Shown here one piece after another: positions 55,951-64,000 of a stretch of DNA of 64,000 nucleotides; the stretch's first letter is position 1; each line of letters starts with the position of its first letter. This DNA is from Bacillus sp. IITD106 (GTDB lineage: Bacteria > Bacillota > Bacilli > Bacillales > Bacillaceae_C). The DNA is taken from positions 1-64,000 of the forward strand of contig NZ_JAIAZY010000008.1 of NCBI RefSeq assembly GCF_019459225.1, read 5' to 3'. The translations under genes were made by a program, and so were the position numbers. A model generated the notes under the pieces. It had not been told where the DNA came from. It saw nothing but the letters and a program-made list of their open reading frames with translations, and made no database searches.

Positions 55951-56637
55951 TTAATCGTTCCTCGTAATATTTGTGAAAATTAATATTAACCTTAACAATT
56001 CAAGTACTGCTACCGCTGCTGCAGCTACATATGTCATCGCTGCCGCGTTTAATACTTTTCTTGCATCTCGCTCTTCTGTATTGCTGATTAGACCGAGTGA
56101 AACAATTTGATCCATCGCTCTTGATGATGCGTTAAACTCAACCGGCAATGTGACGATTTGGAATAATACTCCAGCCGCCATCAAAATAATCCCGATTAAA
56201 AGAAAATTTGAAAGGGCAGTACTGAAGATAATCCCTATCATAATAAAAACCCATGCAAGTTTTGAACTTATATTTGCTACTGGAACGAGTGCGTGACGAA
56301 AACGCAAAGCAGCATATCCATCTTTATCTTGAATCGCATGGCCAACTTCATGAGCTGCAACGGCTGCACCTGCTACTGAATGTTGGTGATAGTTAGACGA
56401 TGAAAGATAAACCGTCTTATTCATCGGATTATAATGATCACTTAAAATTCCTTGGGTTTCTCTAACCGCAACGTTTTCTAAACCATTTTCGTCCAAAATT
56501 CTACGAGCAACTTCAGCTCCACTCATCCCTGCAGAAGTTGGAATTTTTGAATATTTTGTGTATGCGCTTTTTACTTTCATCTGAGCCCAAATAGGGATAA
56601 TAATAATAATCGCCAAATAAATAAAGTAAGCTCCCAT
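55951..56637 (-). CDS. Membrane zinc metallopeptidase, YugP family
   Basis: A 228-residue membrane protein (putative neutral zinc metallopeptidase, PF04298 type). An N-terminal helix (~5-20) is followed by a soluble loop with the zinc motif AAHEVGHAIQD (HExxH, ~95). Two or three more helices follow in the C-terminal half. B. subtilis YugP is related; function is unknown. It sits between purU and ypjB, where B. subtilis has none, so it is an insertion relative to that order. Confidence 0.88.
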   Translation of the reverse strand: MGAYFIYLAIIIIIPIWAQMKVKSAYTKYSKIPTSAGMSGAEVARRILDENGLENVAVRETQGILSDHYNPMNKTVYLSSSNYHQHSVAGAAVAAHEVGHAIQDKDGYAALRFRHALVPVANISSKLAWVFIMIGIIFSTALSNFLLIGIILMAAGVLFQIVTLPVEFNASSRAMDQIVSLGLISNTEERDARKVLNAAAMTYVAAAAVAVLELLRLILIFTNITRND

Positions 56638-56695
56638 AATTAACCCCCCATTTCTAGTTGTTTACACTCTATTTTATTTGATTTTAGGATTATGG

Positions 56696-57484
56696 TCAAT
56701 CATTTGGACCTTTTCGCTTTTGCTGCTGCATATTTTGGCCACGATATTTTCTCCAACTTACATAAGACAATGTAGAAATGATTATACCACCTGTCATAAT
56801 CATAACCCACCAAATGGAAGGATCCGTATCATCTTTATTTATTTCAGCAAACAGCTTTTTTAATTCGTTCTCTAGTCCATCCAATTCTTTCATCCATTTT
56901 TGTTCAGAAAATGTGGAACGATATCGATCAATAAAGGCAATTCTAGAATCTAGTCTCTGAACTTTTTCAACAGGAAGAGAAATTTTTATACTAGGTTGAA
57001 TGATGGAATAAGTAGATAAAAATTCGTTCAGTTCGGTATTATAAAGAGTTTCATCACCTTCTAACGCCGCGCTTTTCACATCATTAAAGGCATTCATAAT
57101 CGGTCTTTCCATTTCAGACCATAAAGGCTGATACTTAGAAATAATCGCATCTGTTGCTAATCGCAAAGCTGTAACTTTTTGTACTCTATCATTTGGATTT
57201 AATCCTACACTTGTTAATGCTTTTAAAGCTTCATGATGAGCTGCAGTTACAATACGAAGTTCATCCATTGTAAATTGCCTTTCAGCTACCCCTTTTTCTG
57301 AAAACAAATCCGCAAATCTTTCCAACATATTTTTAGCTTCTTCAAAACGGCCAAACCGTGTCAACTGTAAAGCTTCATCAGCAAGCTGATCTAATTCTGA
57401 CATAGAGGATTTTGATTCGGCTAGTACAGAAAAACCAGAAAATAATAAGCCAACTATTAGAAGGATGATCAATTTTCCCCTCAT
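56696..57484 (-). CDS. ypjB: Sporulation protein YpjB
   Basis: A 262-residue protein with an N-terminal signal or anchor (MRGKLIILLIVGLL), a long helical extracellular region and a C-terminal membrane segment (WWVMIMTGGIIISTL) with a basic cytosolic end. The YpjB family is found in spore formers and linked to sporulation; its role is not known. GGGAGGG lies 6 nt before ATG at 57484, which fixes the start. It follows ypjA, as in B. subtilis. Confidence 0.82.
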   Translation of the reverse strand: MRGKLIILLIVGLLFSGFSVLAESKSSMSELDQLADEALQLTRFGRFEEAKNMLERFADLFSEKGVAERQFTMDELRIVTAAHHEALKALTSVGLNPNDRVQKVTALRLATDAIISKYQPLWSEMERPIMNAFNDVKSAALEGDETLYNTELNEFLSTYSIIQPSIKISLPVEKVQRLDSRIAFIDRYRSTFSEQKWMKELDGLENELKKLFAEINKDDTDPSIWWVMIMTGGIIISTLSYVSWRKYRGQNMQQQKRKGPND

Positions 57485-57562
57485 ACTTGTCCCTCCCCAT
57501 ACTACTGATAAAATGTATGTGAAATGGGACAAGAATAGACCTAGCATTTTACATTTTCTAGG

Positions 57563-58159
57563 TCAATATAACCGAAGTTGGTTACCTTTTTTGCATCTGT
57601 GTACATAATACAGCGCTATTGCTATTCCGATAATGCTGAGCCAAAATGTGAAATAACCAATTTCCCGAATATAGATCTCAAGTCCTGGATATTTTGGATA
57701 TTGCATAAATACATAATCAATTACGTCATTGTGCAAGGTCCAAACTGCTCCAACGAGAACATGCCACAATTTCAATTTATAAAATGGCGCATACAATATG
57801 CCTTGAATCGCCATTGCTGCGTGAGAGCCAATCAACATATACCCTTGCCAGCTTAAATCCCCCAAAACGGCAAGCGATAAGAAATTCATCACTACAGCCC
57901 ATATACCATACTTAAATAACGTAATGATGGCTAGCGCTTCGAATATTGGCCAATTTTTCCTAAGTAAAAACGCTGCTAACACAAATACAAAAAATAAACT
58001 TGCTGTTGGACTATCGGGAACAAATGGAATAAATATAGTGGGAGTCTGCGCTATTTGAGGTTCATACCAAACATATCCATACAAAGTTCCTGCAATATTG
58101 ATAAGTAATAAAAGCCATAAAAAACGGCGATCGGCCAAATATGTATAAATGAAATTCAT
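57563..58159 (-). CDS. ypjA: YpjA family membrane protein (DUF1405)
   Basis: A 198-residue integral membrane protein with about six hydrophobic segments and the DUF1405 pattern (LINIAGTLYGYVWYEPQ; ASLFFVFVLAAFLL; YAPFYKLKLWHVLVGAVW). Function is unknown. The start at 58159 (MNFIYTYLADRRF) has GGAAGG upstream. It follows qcrC after a terminator, as in B. subtilis. Confidence 0.82.
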   Translation of the reverse strand: MNFIYTYLADRRFLWLLLLINIAGTLYGYVWYEPQIAQTPTIFIPFVPDSPTASLFFVFVLAAFLLRKNWPIFEALAIITLFKYGIWAVVMNFLSLAVLGDLSWQGYMLIGSHAAMAIQGILYAPFYKLKLWHVLVGAVWTLHNDVIDYVFMQYPKYPGLEIYIREIGYFTFWLSIIGIAIALYYVHRCKKGNQLRLY

Positions 58160-58183
58160 CGCGCTCTGCCTTCCGTATAATGT

Positions 58184-58210
58184 GGAAAAAGCCGGCAATT
58201 TGCCGGCTTT
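58184..58210 (-). terminator. Terminator of qcrABC
   Basis: AAAGCCGGCA and TGCCGGCTTT form a perfect 10-bp stem with a 3-nt loop, followed by TTCC, between qcrC and ypjA. Confidence 0.8.
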
Positions 58211-58217
58211 AGTGAAT

Positions 58218-58991
58218 TCATTTTTTATTTGCTATCTCTGAGACGAAATCTGCCAGCTTATCTAAATCCTCATCGGAACCATCAAAGGCATTCGCAGGCA
58301 TTTTTTTATATCCCTTTGTAGCGATTTCCTTAACCTCTTCCGGTGTATGACCAGTGCCAACTAAAGCAGGTCCTATACCAGATTTACCTTCCAGATTTTC
58401 ACCATGACAACCGATACAGCTTTGGTTTGCATAAATTTTATATCCTTCTGCTTCCTTATCAACTTCAACAGCTTTTGTAATCTTCCCTTGTTGTTCAGCT
58501 GCAGCCCAATCGTGCATATCGACAGCTTGCCAAGTCAAATAGAAAATAGCTGCAAAGGCAAGTAGCATAAAACCTGTTGCAAATGGACGCTTTGAAGGAC
58601 GACGTTCAGGTCCACGATCGATAAATGGAGCAAGCATCAATCCTCCAAATGCAAGACCTGGAATAATTACTGTTCCAATAATATTATATGGTCCAGAAGC
58701 ATACGAGTATTTCAATAATTGATACAAAAATAAGAAATACCAGTCAGGCATTGGAATATATCCAGTATCAGTAGGATCCGCAATACGTTCAAGCGGACTT
58801 GGATGTGCGACAGTTAAACATAAAAATCCAATTAGGAAAACAGCACCAACAAGCCATTCTTTTAAAAGAAAGTCAGGCCAAAATGCTTCTGTTTTTCCGG
58901 GATATTCGGAATAATCTTTTGGAATATTCGGCTTGCGCTCAGCGGATACCCGTGAATCGCCGACGAATTTCATTCCTTTTCCACGATGCAT
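58218..58991 (-). CDS. qcrC: Menaquinol:cytochrome c reductase, cytochrome b/c subunit
   Basis: A 257-residue fusion of a cytochrome b subunit IV-like membrane part (~40-160; three helices, TVAHPSPLERIADPTDTGY and PDWYFLFLYQLLKY) with a C-terminal cytochrome c domain (~180-257). The haem motif is CIGCH (~197), with Met in KKMPANAF as likely axial ligand. This fusion is normal for Bacillus QcrC. It passes electrons from the b6-Rieske core to cytochrome c. It is the third gene of qcrABC. Confidence 0.96.
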   Translation of the reverse strand: MHRGKGMKFVGDSRVSAERKPNIPKDYSEYPGKTEAFWPDFLLKEWLVGAVFLIGFLCLTVAHPSPLERIADPTDTGYIPMPDWYFLFLYQLLKYSYASGPYNIIGTVIIPGLAFGGLMLAPFIDRGPERRPSKRPFATGFMLLAFAAIFYLTWQAVDMHDWAAAEQQGKITKAVEVDKEAEGYKIYANQSCIGCHGENLEGKSGIGPALVGTGHTPEEVKEIATKGYKKMPANAFDGSDEDLDKLADFVSEIANKK

Positions 58992-59021
58992 TGTGTCCCC
59001 TCCTTTATTCGAAAACTAATT

Positions 59022-59696
59022 TTACAATGGTCCAGAGATACCTTGTCTCCGGATCATGATAAAGTGAGCACCCATTAATGCCATCAATGCTGCAGGCAAG
59101 AAAAATACATGAATGGCGAAGAAACGAGTTAATGTTTGTGCCCCTACTATTGATGGATCTCCCGCAATCAATGTTTTCAAGTGAATACCAACAAGCGGAA
59201 CGGATTCAACAATTTCAAGTGTTACCTTCGTTGCGAATAGTGCTTTCATATCCCAAGGAAGAAGATAGCCAGTCAACCCAAGAGCAAGCATGACAAAAAA
59301 GATAAGGACACCAACAATCCAGTTAAGCTCACGAGGCTTCTTATATGCTCCTTGGAAGAACACACGAAGTGTATGTAAAAACATCATAACGATGACAAGA
59401 CTTGCACCCCAATGGTGCATACCACGGACGATTTGCCCGAATGCAACTTGATTTTGAAGATAATATACGGATTCCCAAGCGTTTTTAATATCAGGTACGT
59501 AATACATTGTTAAAAACATACCTGAAAGTATTTGGATAACAGTTATAAAAAATGTCAAACCGCCAAAACAATATACAAACGCAGAAAAGTGGTGGGCAGG
59601 ATTAACATGCTCAGGCACTTCATGGTCTGCAATATCTCTCCATATCGGCGTAATATCCAGACGCTCGTCAATCCAGTCGTACATTTTGTTAAGCAA
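59022..59696 (-). CDS. qcrB: Menaquinol:cytochrome c reductase, cytochrome b6 subunit
   Basis: A 224-residue membrane protein with four helices. Two His pairs for the b haems are in GMHHWGASLVIV/FLHTLRVF and IHVFFLPAALM/GAHFIMI segments; LPWDMKAL and SVPLVGIHLKTL are also conserved. An N-terminal Cys near the b6-type covalent haem region is not obvious by eye. It lies 14 nt after qcrA. Confidence 0.96.
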   Translation of the reverse strand: MLNKMYDWIDERLDITPIWRDIADHEVPEHVNPAHHFSAFVYCFGGLTFFITVIQILSGMFLTMYYVPDIKNAWESVYYLQNQVAFGQIVRGMHHWGASLVIVMMFLHTLRVFFQGAYKKPRELNWIVGVLIFFVMLALGLTGYLLPWDMKALFATKVTLEIVESVPLVGIHLKTLIAGDPSIVGAQTLTRFFAIHVFFLPAALMALMGAHFIMIRRQGISGPL

Positions 59697-59710
59697 GATT
59701 TATGCCTCCT

Positions 59711-60223
59711 TTACTTTCTCACGAATGGATTTGCTACTGGTGAACCTAGCATTAAAAAGCCGTCTTTTTCTTGCGTTGGATAAGCATCCAATGGTCCTCT
59801 AGGCGGAGTACCTGGCACATTTTCGCCATTTTTGTGATAAAGACCCATATGGCAAGGACAAAAGAACATATTTGGGTGTTTTTCGCTTCCTTCCCAACTT
59901 ACAGTACAACCTAAATGTTTACATACAGGTGATAGTGCAACAATCTCGCCTTTATCATCCTTGTAAACCCAAGCTGTTGAAGTTACTTCTGAAGTGTACC
60001 ATGCATCTTGCTGTTCGTATTTAAAATCGACACGTACTGGATCAGCCGTAATATCGGCAATTTTCTTATCCGTCATTTTAAAATCACCAGCCGCATGTGC
60101 CTTTAACATAGGATCTACGGCGAAACGAAGCATAGGCATCAGCATTCCAGCAGCCATAAACCCACCTACTCCAGTGAGTGTGTAGCTTAAAAATTGACGT
60201 CTTGTTACAGGATTTTTGCTCAT
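59711..60223 (-). CDS. qcrA: Menaquinol:cytochrome c reductase, Rieske iron-sulfur subunit
   Basis: A 170-residue Rieske protein. The N-terminal TRRQFLSY followed by a hydrophobic stretch is a Tat-type signal anchor. The [2Fe-2S] motifs are CKHLGC and CPCHMG, each giving Cys and His, plus the disulfide Cys. It takes electrons from menaquinol at the outer face of the membrane. It heads qcrABC; ypiF lies 148 nt upstream on the same strand. Confidence 0.96.
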   Translation of the reverse strand: MSKNPVTRRQFLSYTLTGVGGFMAAGMLMPMLRFAVDPMLKAHAAGDFKMTDKKIADITADPVRVDFKYEQQDAWYTSEVTSTAWVYKDDKGEIVALSPVCKHLGCTVSWEGSEKHPNMFFCPCHMGLYHKNGENVPGTPPRGPLDAYPTQEKDGFLMLGSPVANPFVRK

Positions 60224-60371
60224 CCTTTTCCCCCCTCTGTCAGTAAGGTAAGTCCATCGGACAATTTATGCACATTATACAAACTAGGACATAATTATGA
60301 TATATCAATAACGCGCCTTGGTCAATAATATTGAAAGCTAAACATTGTCAACTATGTGGCGAATTGGTTAA

Positions 60372-60827
60372 TCATTTCTCTTGCCAAGCATTAATAATTT
60401 CACCTATAAGGCCTTTAAGCTGATTATCGATGACAGAATGCTTGTGTTGCTCGTCCATGTGTTCTAGTGGAATAGAAGGCAGATAAATCAAAGTACCATT
60501 ACAAGCTTCATTTAATGGCTTCCATTTTGGATCAGATGTTAAATAAAAAACATACGAAAATCCTGCTTGCTTTGCATTATTTGTCCAACTATCTAGTTCT
60601 TCTATTATTTCATTCGGGTCCTTCACGTATGCAAAAGGTGGCAAAATGAGAGTTCTTCCTCTAAATTGCCTTTCTAAATGAATGGATAAAAGTTGTATAA
60701 ATTCACCTTGCTCGGCCGCCCGCTTTATCCCACCATCTAAAATGACTGGCATTAATGGGATAATGGCTGTATCTATGTACTCCCTCTCAGTGGTGTACAC
60801 GTGAACATCTTTCGCAGTCCAATTCAA
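60372..60827 (-). CDS. ypiF: YpiF family protein (DUF2487)
   Basis: A 151-residue soluble protein of the YpiF family, with VHVYTTEREYIDTAIIPL near its start and ILPPFAYVKDP in the middle. Function is unknown. It lies between ypiB and qcrA, as in B. subtilis. A His/Glu-rich C-terminal part (EHMDEQHKHSV) shows no clear metal-binding pattern. Confidence 0.8.
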   Translation of the reverse strand: MNWTAKDVHVYTTEREYIDTAIIPLMPVILDGGIKRAAEQGEFIQLLSIHLERQFRGRTLILPPFAYVKDPNEIIEELDSWTNNAKQAGFSYVFYLTSDPKWKPLNEACNGTLIYLPSIPLEHMDEQHKHSVIDNQLKGLIGEIINAWQEK

Positions 60828-60910
60828 AACCTCGCACCTCTTTTTCTAATATGTTCTAATTGGTATTCTATCATTCATGATTAAAAAACGAATGTAATAT
60901 GCACTAAGAA

Positions 60911-60942
60911 GAAAAAATCCTCCCTTTATCATTTGAGGGAGG
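60911..60942 (-). terminator. Terminator of the ypiA-ypiB unit
   Basis: CCTCCCT and AGGGAGG form a 7-bp stem with a 10-nt loop, followed by ATTTTTTC on the minus strand, 4 nt from the ypiB stop. Confidence 0.8.
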
Positions 60943-60945
60943 AAG

Positions 60946-61491
60946 CTATGTTTTCCTTAATTCATTTAATTGCTTTGCAAGTTTTGCAAAAGCTTTATGA
61001 TCCCGCTTTTCAAGAGATTCATCTATGGCCTTTAATAATTTTTCTTCATGGAACAGCATAATACTCTTCTCAAGGATTTGCTGTGCATACATTTTATCTT
61101 TCTCACTTAAATACACTTTATTTTGAACGAATGGGTTTTCTTCAAGTACGGCTGCATATTGGTGTGATAGATTTGAAGCCCTGAAATTAATTTGTATATA
61201 TATGTCTTCTTCTCGATTTAGTCGAATATCATGAAATGATTTTTCAGCATCAGTAGTCATAATATTTTCCTTATAAAATCGAAATGGAACTTCTCTAGTA
61301 CAATGTGTGGACATGATTAAACCTCTCGGACAGCATTGTGCATCTTCAACAAAATGAACTTTTTCCATGAGTTGATCGTGGCTCATTAAATAGTTAAGGA
61401 TCCAGACCGATTCTCTTCTTTTTAATTGATAACGATTTAGAAACCAACGAATAAATTCTTTTTTCTCGTTGACAGATACAGGGGTTTCCAT
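60946..61491 (-). CDS. ypiB: YpiB/ReoY family protein (UPF0302)
   Basis: A 181-residue protein of the UPF0302 family. The Listeria member ReoY helps control ClpCP-dependent turnover of MurA, which sets peptidoglycan synthesis; the same role here is inference. Family segments include [18 protein letters not shown] and CPRGLIMST. The start at 61491 follows GAGGAGGG. It is 28 nt after ypiA and likely in one transcript with it. Confidence 0.85.
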   Translation of the reverse strand: METPVSVNEKKEFIRWFLNRYQLKRRESVWILNYLMSHDQLMEKVHFVEDAQCCPRGLIMSTHCTREVPFRFYKENIMTTDAEKSFHDIRLNREEDIYIQINFRASNLSHQYAAVLEENPFVQNKVYLSEKDKMYAQQILEKSIMLFHEEKLLKAIDESLEKRDHKAFAKLAKQLNELRKT

Positions 61492-61519
61492 TGTATTTCC
61501 CTCCTCTGCAAAAGTTATC

Positions 61520-62779
61520 TTAATAATCATTCAATCTTTCTAATAAAGAAACCCATTCCTCATTGGCAGGATCGATGTCGACAAGTAAAGCAAATATTTC
61601 AGCTGCAGCTTTTCTATTACCTTCCTCCATTAAAAAGTATCCATAATCCGCTAAAAAATCTTGGTTATTTTTAAAATCATTATATGCAAGCTCATATTCA
61701 TTTAATGCCTCTCGATATTGTTCAGTATGTTGATAACTTACGGCAGCATCCCAATGAAATTGAGGATCGGCGCCTCCATTTTCAAAAAACATTTCTGCAA
61801 TTTCTAATACAGACTCGTATTTTTCTTGATGAATCAGTAAGCTATTTAAAGATATCGCTGCTTCTGCAAATTCAGGATCTAAAACAAGAGCTTGCCTAAA
61901 AAAGTGCTCTGCCTTATTTTCATCCCCCATTTTTAATGAAAGTTTACCTGCAAAATAATGTAAATCCTTATTATATTCGTCTAATGACAGCCCCGCTTCC
62001 GCCACTTCCAATGCCTCGTCCAACTTTTCTTCTTGTTCTAGACAGCGGGCTAAATATAGGTAAAGTGAGTGGTAATCTGGATCCATTTCGAGTAATTGTT
62101 TGAATAATTTTATGGCTAACTTGTATTGAGCGCATTGGTAAGCAGTCAAACCATAAGCGAATAATAAATCAATGTCCATTTTGTTTTTTAGCGATTGCTT
62201 ATAATATGTTAAAGCTTCTTCGAATGCTCCACCTGCACTCAGTGCTTCTGCCATTCTGCTATTAATATCAACACCTTCAATTTCTATTTCCTTTTCAAGC
62301 AATAGACTAAAGCTTCTCGCGGCTTCCAAAAATCTCCCTTGAGTCATATAAAGCTCCCCAAGAGCATAGTCCATTACTGGTTCATCAGGTAATAGCTCCT
62401 TCGCTTTTAATAATTTGTTTTCACTTACCTCAAATAACCCTTGCATCTCATATAAATCCGCTTCAACTAATAGTGCCGACGGATAACTCGGATCGTCTTC
62501 TCGTATTGATTCCAAATATTGAAGAGCTTCACCATCTTGACCCATTTCAATTAAAACTTCAGCTAAACTTAATTTCAATTCCCCTTCATCTGGGTAAAAA
62601 CGGAGTAGGTTTTCGTATAATTCCTTTGATTCCTCTAAATATCCATACTGTGACAAAGCTTGGGCAAGCATATACTTTTCATCATCAGTGCCGCTGATTT
62701 TCACCTTTTTAAATTGTTTTTCCGCTTTTGAAAGATTTTGTTCTTCGATGTATTTTAGCATCAACTCTGCGTTATTCAT
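61520..62779 (-). CDS. ypiA: YpiA, tetratricopeptide repeat protein
   Basis: A 419-residue protein made almost wholly of about ten to twelve TPR units (for example [20 protein letters not shown] and [20 protein letters not shown] type repeats), so a protein-binding scaffold. Function is unknown. It pairs with ypiB in conserved order, suggesting a joint role with it (inference). ATG at 62779 has AAAGGA 8 nt upstream. The next gene upstream is the amidohydrolase-like gene, instead of aroE as in B. subtilis. Confidence 0.85.
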   Translation of the reverse strand: MNNAELMLKYIEEQNLSKAEKQFKKVKISGTDDEKYMLAQALSQYGYLEESKELYENLLRFYPDEGELKLSLAEVLIEMGQDGEALQYLESIREDDPSYPSALLVEADLYEMQGLFEVSENKLLKAKELLPDEPVMDYALGELYMTQGRFLEAARSFSLLLEKEIEIEGVDINSRMAEALSAGGAFEEALTYYKQSLKNKMDIDLLFAYGLTAYQCAQYKLAIKLFKQLLEMDPDYHSLYLYLARCLEQEEKLDEALEVAEAGLSLDEYNKDLHYFAGKLSLKMGDENKAEHFFRQALVLDPEFAEAAISLNSLLIHQEKYESVLEIAEMFFENGGADPQFHWDAAVSYQHTEQYREALNEYELAYNDFKNNQDFLADYGYFLMEEGNRKAAAEIFALLVDIDPANEEWVSLLERLNDY

Positions 62780-62801
62780 TACCAAAATCCTTTCTTATAG
62801 T

Positions 62802-63689
62802 TCAAACAAATAATGATGTTTTTTTAATTGTGATCTCATCACCATATCCCGGACGAAATATTGGTTTTCCATTTACAATTGAAAATTTTCCTTTTTGTAC
62901 GGAGATAGATGGCACACGTTTGTTAAAGTCGATTGAATCACCATTATTAAGCTCGTTATCTTGTAAGTATAGATTATAACTTATTTCGCCGCCGACTTTC
63001 AAAATTCCTTTTTTCGGATAGAGACCAATTTTTTTTGTTATTTCCATGGTCAATGGTTGATCCGTTTGTAGAGGCTGTGATAAATGGGAAAGTTTTTCAC
63101 TTTGAAGAGTACTGTTCCATTTTCTTAAATGCAATGACTGTCGATATGATTTCATGGAAGAAGGAAAATACGGAATGAAAATAGGATTGTATGGGAATGA
63201 TGCATCTTTTATCCATCCCCAAGGAATGCTTTCTAATTCACTTACTCGAGTAATTTCTACGAAAATGATTGGTATTTTCGCTTGCTTACATTTTATGATG
63301 AGTAAAGGATTTAGAATTGTTGCAGGAACTGTAACGCCCAGTAAATAGTCTATAGGACTATTTAGAAGTAATTTTCGTCTATTTACTAGTATTTTGTCAA
63401 AATCTTTTAATCGTGTAACGTGAAAATTAGTAATGATTGTTCCGCATCCTTTCTTGAGGAAATAATCGGAAAAATACGCTTTAAATTCATCAAATGGTAA
63501 ATCGGGTATATTAGGTGCAAAATATACAAAAGAAGGCGTAATGATAAAGGAGCTGGCGTCCATTTTAAGTATAGAATAATTTAAAGATTTGAAGCCGTAA
63601 TAACGAATTTCACTACCTCTCACTAGCATTGAAACTTTTGTTTTTTTTCCATCTTCAATTGAAAATGCATTTTCAATAATATAGTCCAT
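62802..63689 (-). CDS. Amidohydrolase-like protein lacking the metal site
   Basis: A 295-residue protein that I do not recognise by name. Residues 1-55 read like the composite N-terminal sheet of amidohydrolases (IIENAFSIEDG, MLVRGSEIRYYG), and residues ~219-285 like their C-terminal sheet (IGLYPKKGILKVGGE, FSIVNGKPIFRPGYG; compare dihydroorotase NPA-x-GL-PKKG). Where active enzymes have PG-x2-D-x-H-x-H after the first sheet, this has TPSFVYFAPN (51-60), so Asp and both His are gone. GGTAGGAAAGC lies upstream of ATG. It is in the ypiA-aroB transcript. A scaffold or binding role is inferred; enzyme activity is unlikely. Confidence 0.7.
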   Translation of the reverse strand: MDYIIENAFSIEDGKKTKVSMLVRGSEIRYYGFKSLNYSILKMDASSFIITPSFVYFAPNIPDLPFDEFKAYFSDYFLKKGCGTIITNFHVTRLKDFDKILVNRRKLLLNSPIDYLLGVTVPATILNPLLIIKCKQAKIPIIFVEITRVSELESIPWGWIKDASFPYNPIFIPYFPSSMKSYRQSLHLRKWNSTLQSEKLSHLSQPLQTDQPLTMEITKKIGLYPKKGILKVGGEISYNLYLQDNELNNGDSIDFNKRVPSISVQKGKFSIVNGKPIFRPGYGDEITIKKTSLFV

Positions 63690-63768
63690 GCTTTCCTACC
63701 TTTCTTTTTCTTTTAAAACAATCTATGTAAAAAAGGTAGGAAACATGAAATATTTCTTTTGTTCTTCT

Positions 63769-64000
63769 CTATTTTTTCATTAGTTTAGTTGATGAAAGAA
63801 AAGTTAAATAGACTTTTTCCAATAAATCTTTATCAAGTTCTCTCACTACAGGCTTTCCGATTTTTTCCAACAAGACGAATCTCGGTTTACTGGAATATGA
63901 TTTTTTATCTCTTGTCATACTTGTAAATGCTTGATCAAACTCAAAACCAGCGGGAATTTCCAAGCTGTATCCCAGCGATTTAATCCATAACTCAAATTCA
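63769..64000 (-). CDS. aroB: 3-dehydroquinate synthase, C-terminal part (runs off window)
   Basis: The last ~76 residues of a CDS that enters from beyond 64000. The segment MTRDKKSYSSKPRFVLLEKIGKP-type (shown here in part; 63850-63920) matches the C-terminus of 3-dehydroquinate synthase, where a D-K-K stretch is followed by RFVLL and IG. The preceding WIKSLGYSLEIPAGF fits the family helix before it. If correct, the second shikimate-pathway step sits beside ypiA, split from aroF-hisC-tyrA-aroE. The partial length limits certainty. Confidence 0.7.
   Translation of the reverse strand, partial: EFELWIKSLGYSLEIPAGFEFDQAFTSMTRDKKSYSSKPRFVLLEKIGKPVVRELDKDLLEKVYLTFLSSTKLMKK

Noticed and set aside
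58218-58991. qcrC as an unusual fusion of membrane subunit and cytochrome c
   Set aside because: This fusion is typical of Bacillus QcrC.

Overview
The window is a 64 kb piece of a low-GC, endospore-forming Bacillaceae chromosome. Evidence for this is the B-type RNase P RNA, spore genes (cotD, yppG, sspM, ypjB), bacillithiol genes, menaquinol:cytochrome c reductase qcrABC and strong gene-order agreement with the Bacillus subtilis yp* region. Almost all genes are ordinary chromosomal housekeeping genes on the minus strand. I see no prophage, plasmid, CRISPR array, rRNA, tRNA or intact transposase gene. The species cannot be named from the sequence alone.

Layout. 0-8.9 kb: ypjP, the bacilliredoxin brxA with ypgR, an ABC-F ATPase, fhs, mntR, a cold-shock gene and two RNase H-like genes. 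8.9-16 kb: 5'-3' exonuclease ypcP, a rhodanese, the double dynamin dynA and the type III polyketide pair bpsA-bpsB. 16-22.4 kb: an aromatic amino-acid locus, aroF-hisC-tyrA-aroE behind a tyrosine-type T-box, divergent from the DAHP synthase gene aroA. 22.5-34.7 kb: an EamA transporter, ypwA, ypsC, rnpB, gpsB, cotD, the mitomycin-repair pair mrfB/mrfA (yprB/yprA), an Hsp20 gene, yppG, yppE and sspM. 35-45.8 kb: recU-ponA, nth, dnaD, asnS, aspB, ypmB, dinG. 46-53.6 kb: panBCD, birA, cca, bshA, bshB1, dapB, ypjD. 53.7-64 kb: ypjC, purU, a YugP-type zinc protease, ypjB, ypjA, qcrCBA, ypiF, ypiB, ypiA, an unusual amidohydrolase-like protein, and the 3' end of a probable aroB.

How the genes fit together: chorismate synthesis, tyrosine/phenylalanine branch genes and a tyrosine-sensing leader form one unit. 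Compared with B. subtilis, the aro-trp-his-tyr supraoperon is split: aroF-hisC-tyrA-aroE sit at 16-20 kb while aroB lies beside ypiA at the right edge. Bacillithiol synthesis (bshA, bshB1) and its bacilliredoxin (brxA) are both present. fhs and purU handle the formyl-tetrahydrofolate pool.

The most unusual items are: (1) a protein at 62802-63689 that keeps an amidohydrolase scaffold but has lost the metal-binding D-x-H-x-H motif; (2) two copies of a MITE-like element with 4-bp target duplications (TTAA, TTAT), one inserted at the yprB stop codon and the other carrying four small related hairpins; (3) a 230-nt structured leader with a large hairpin before panBCD; (4) a GC-rich 129-bp palindromic repeat after ypjC; (5) small genes that are easy to miss, including a 23-residue hydrophobic peptide and sspM.
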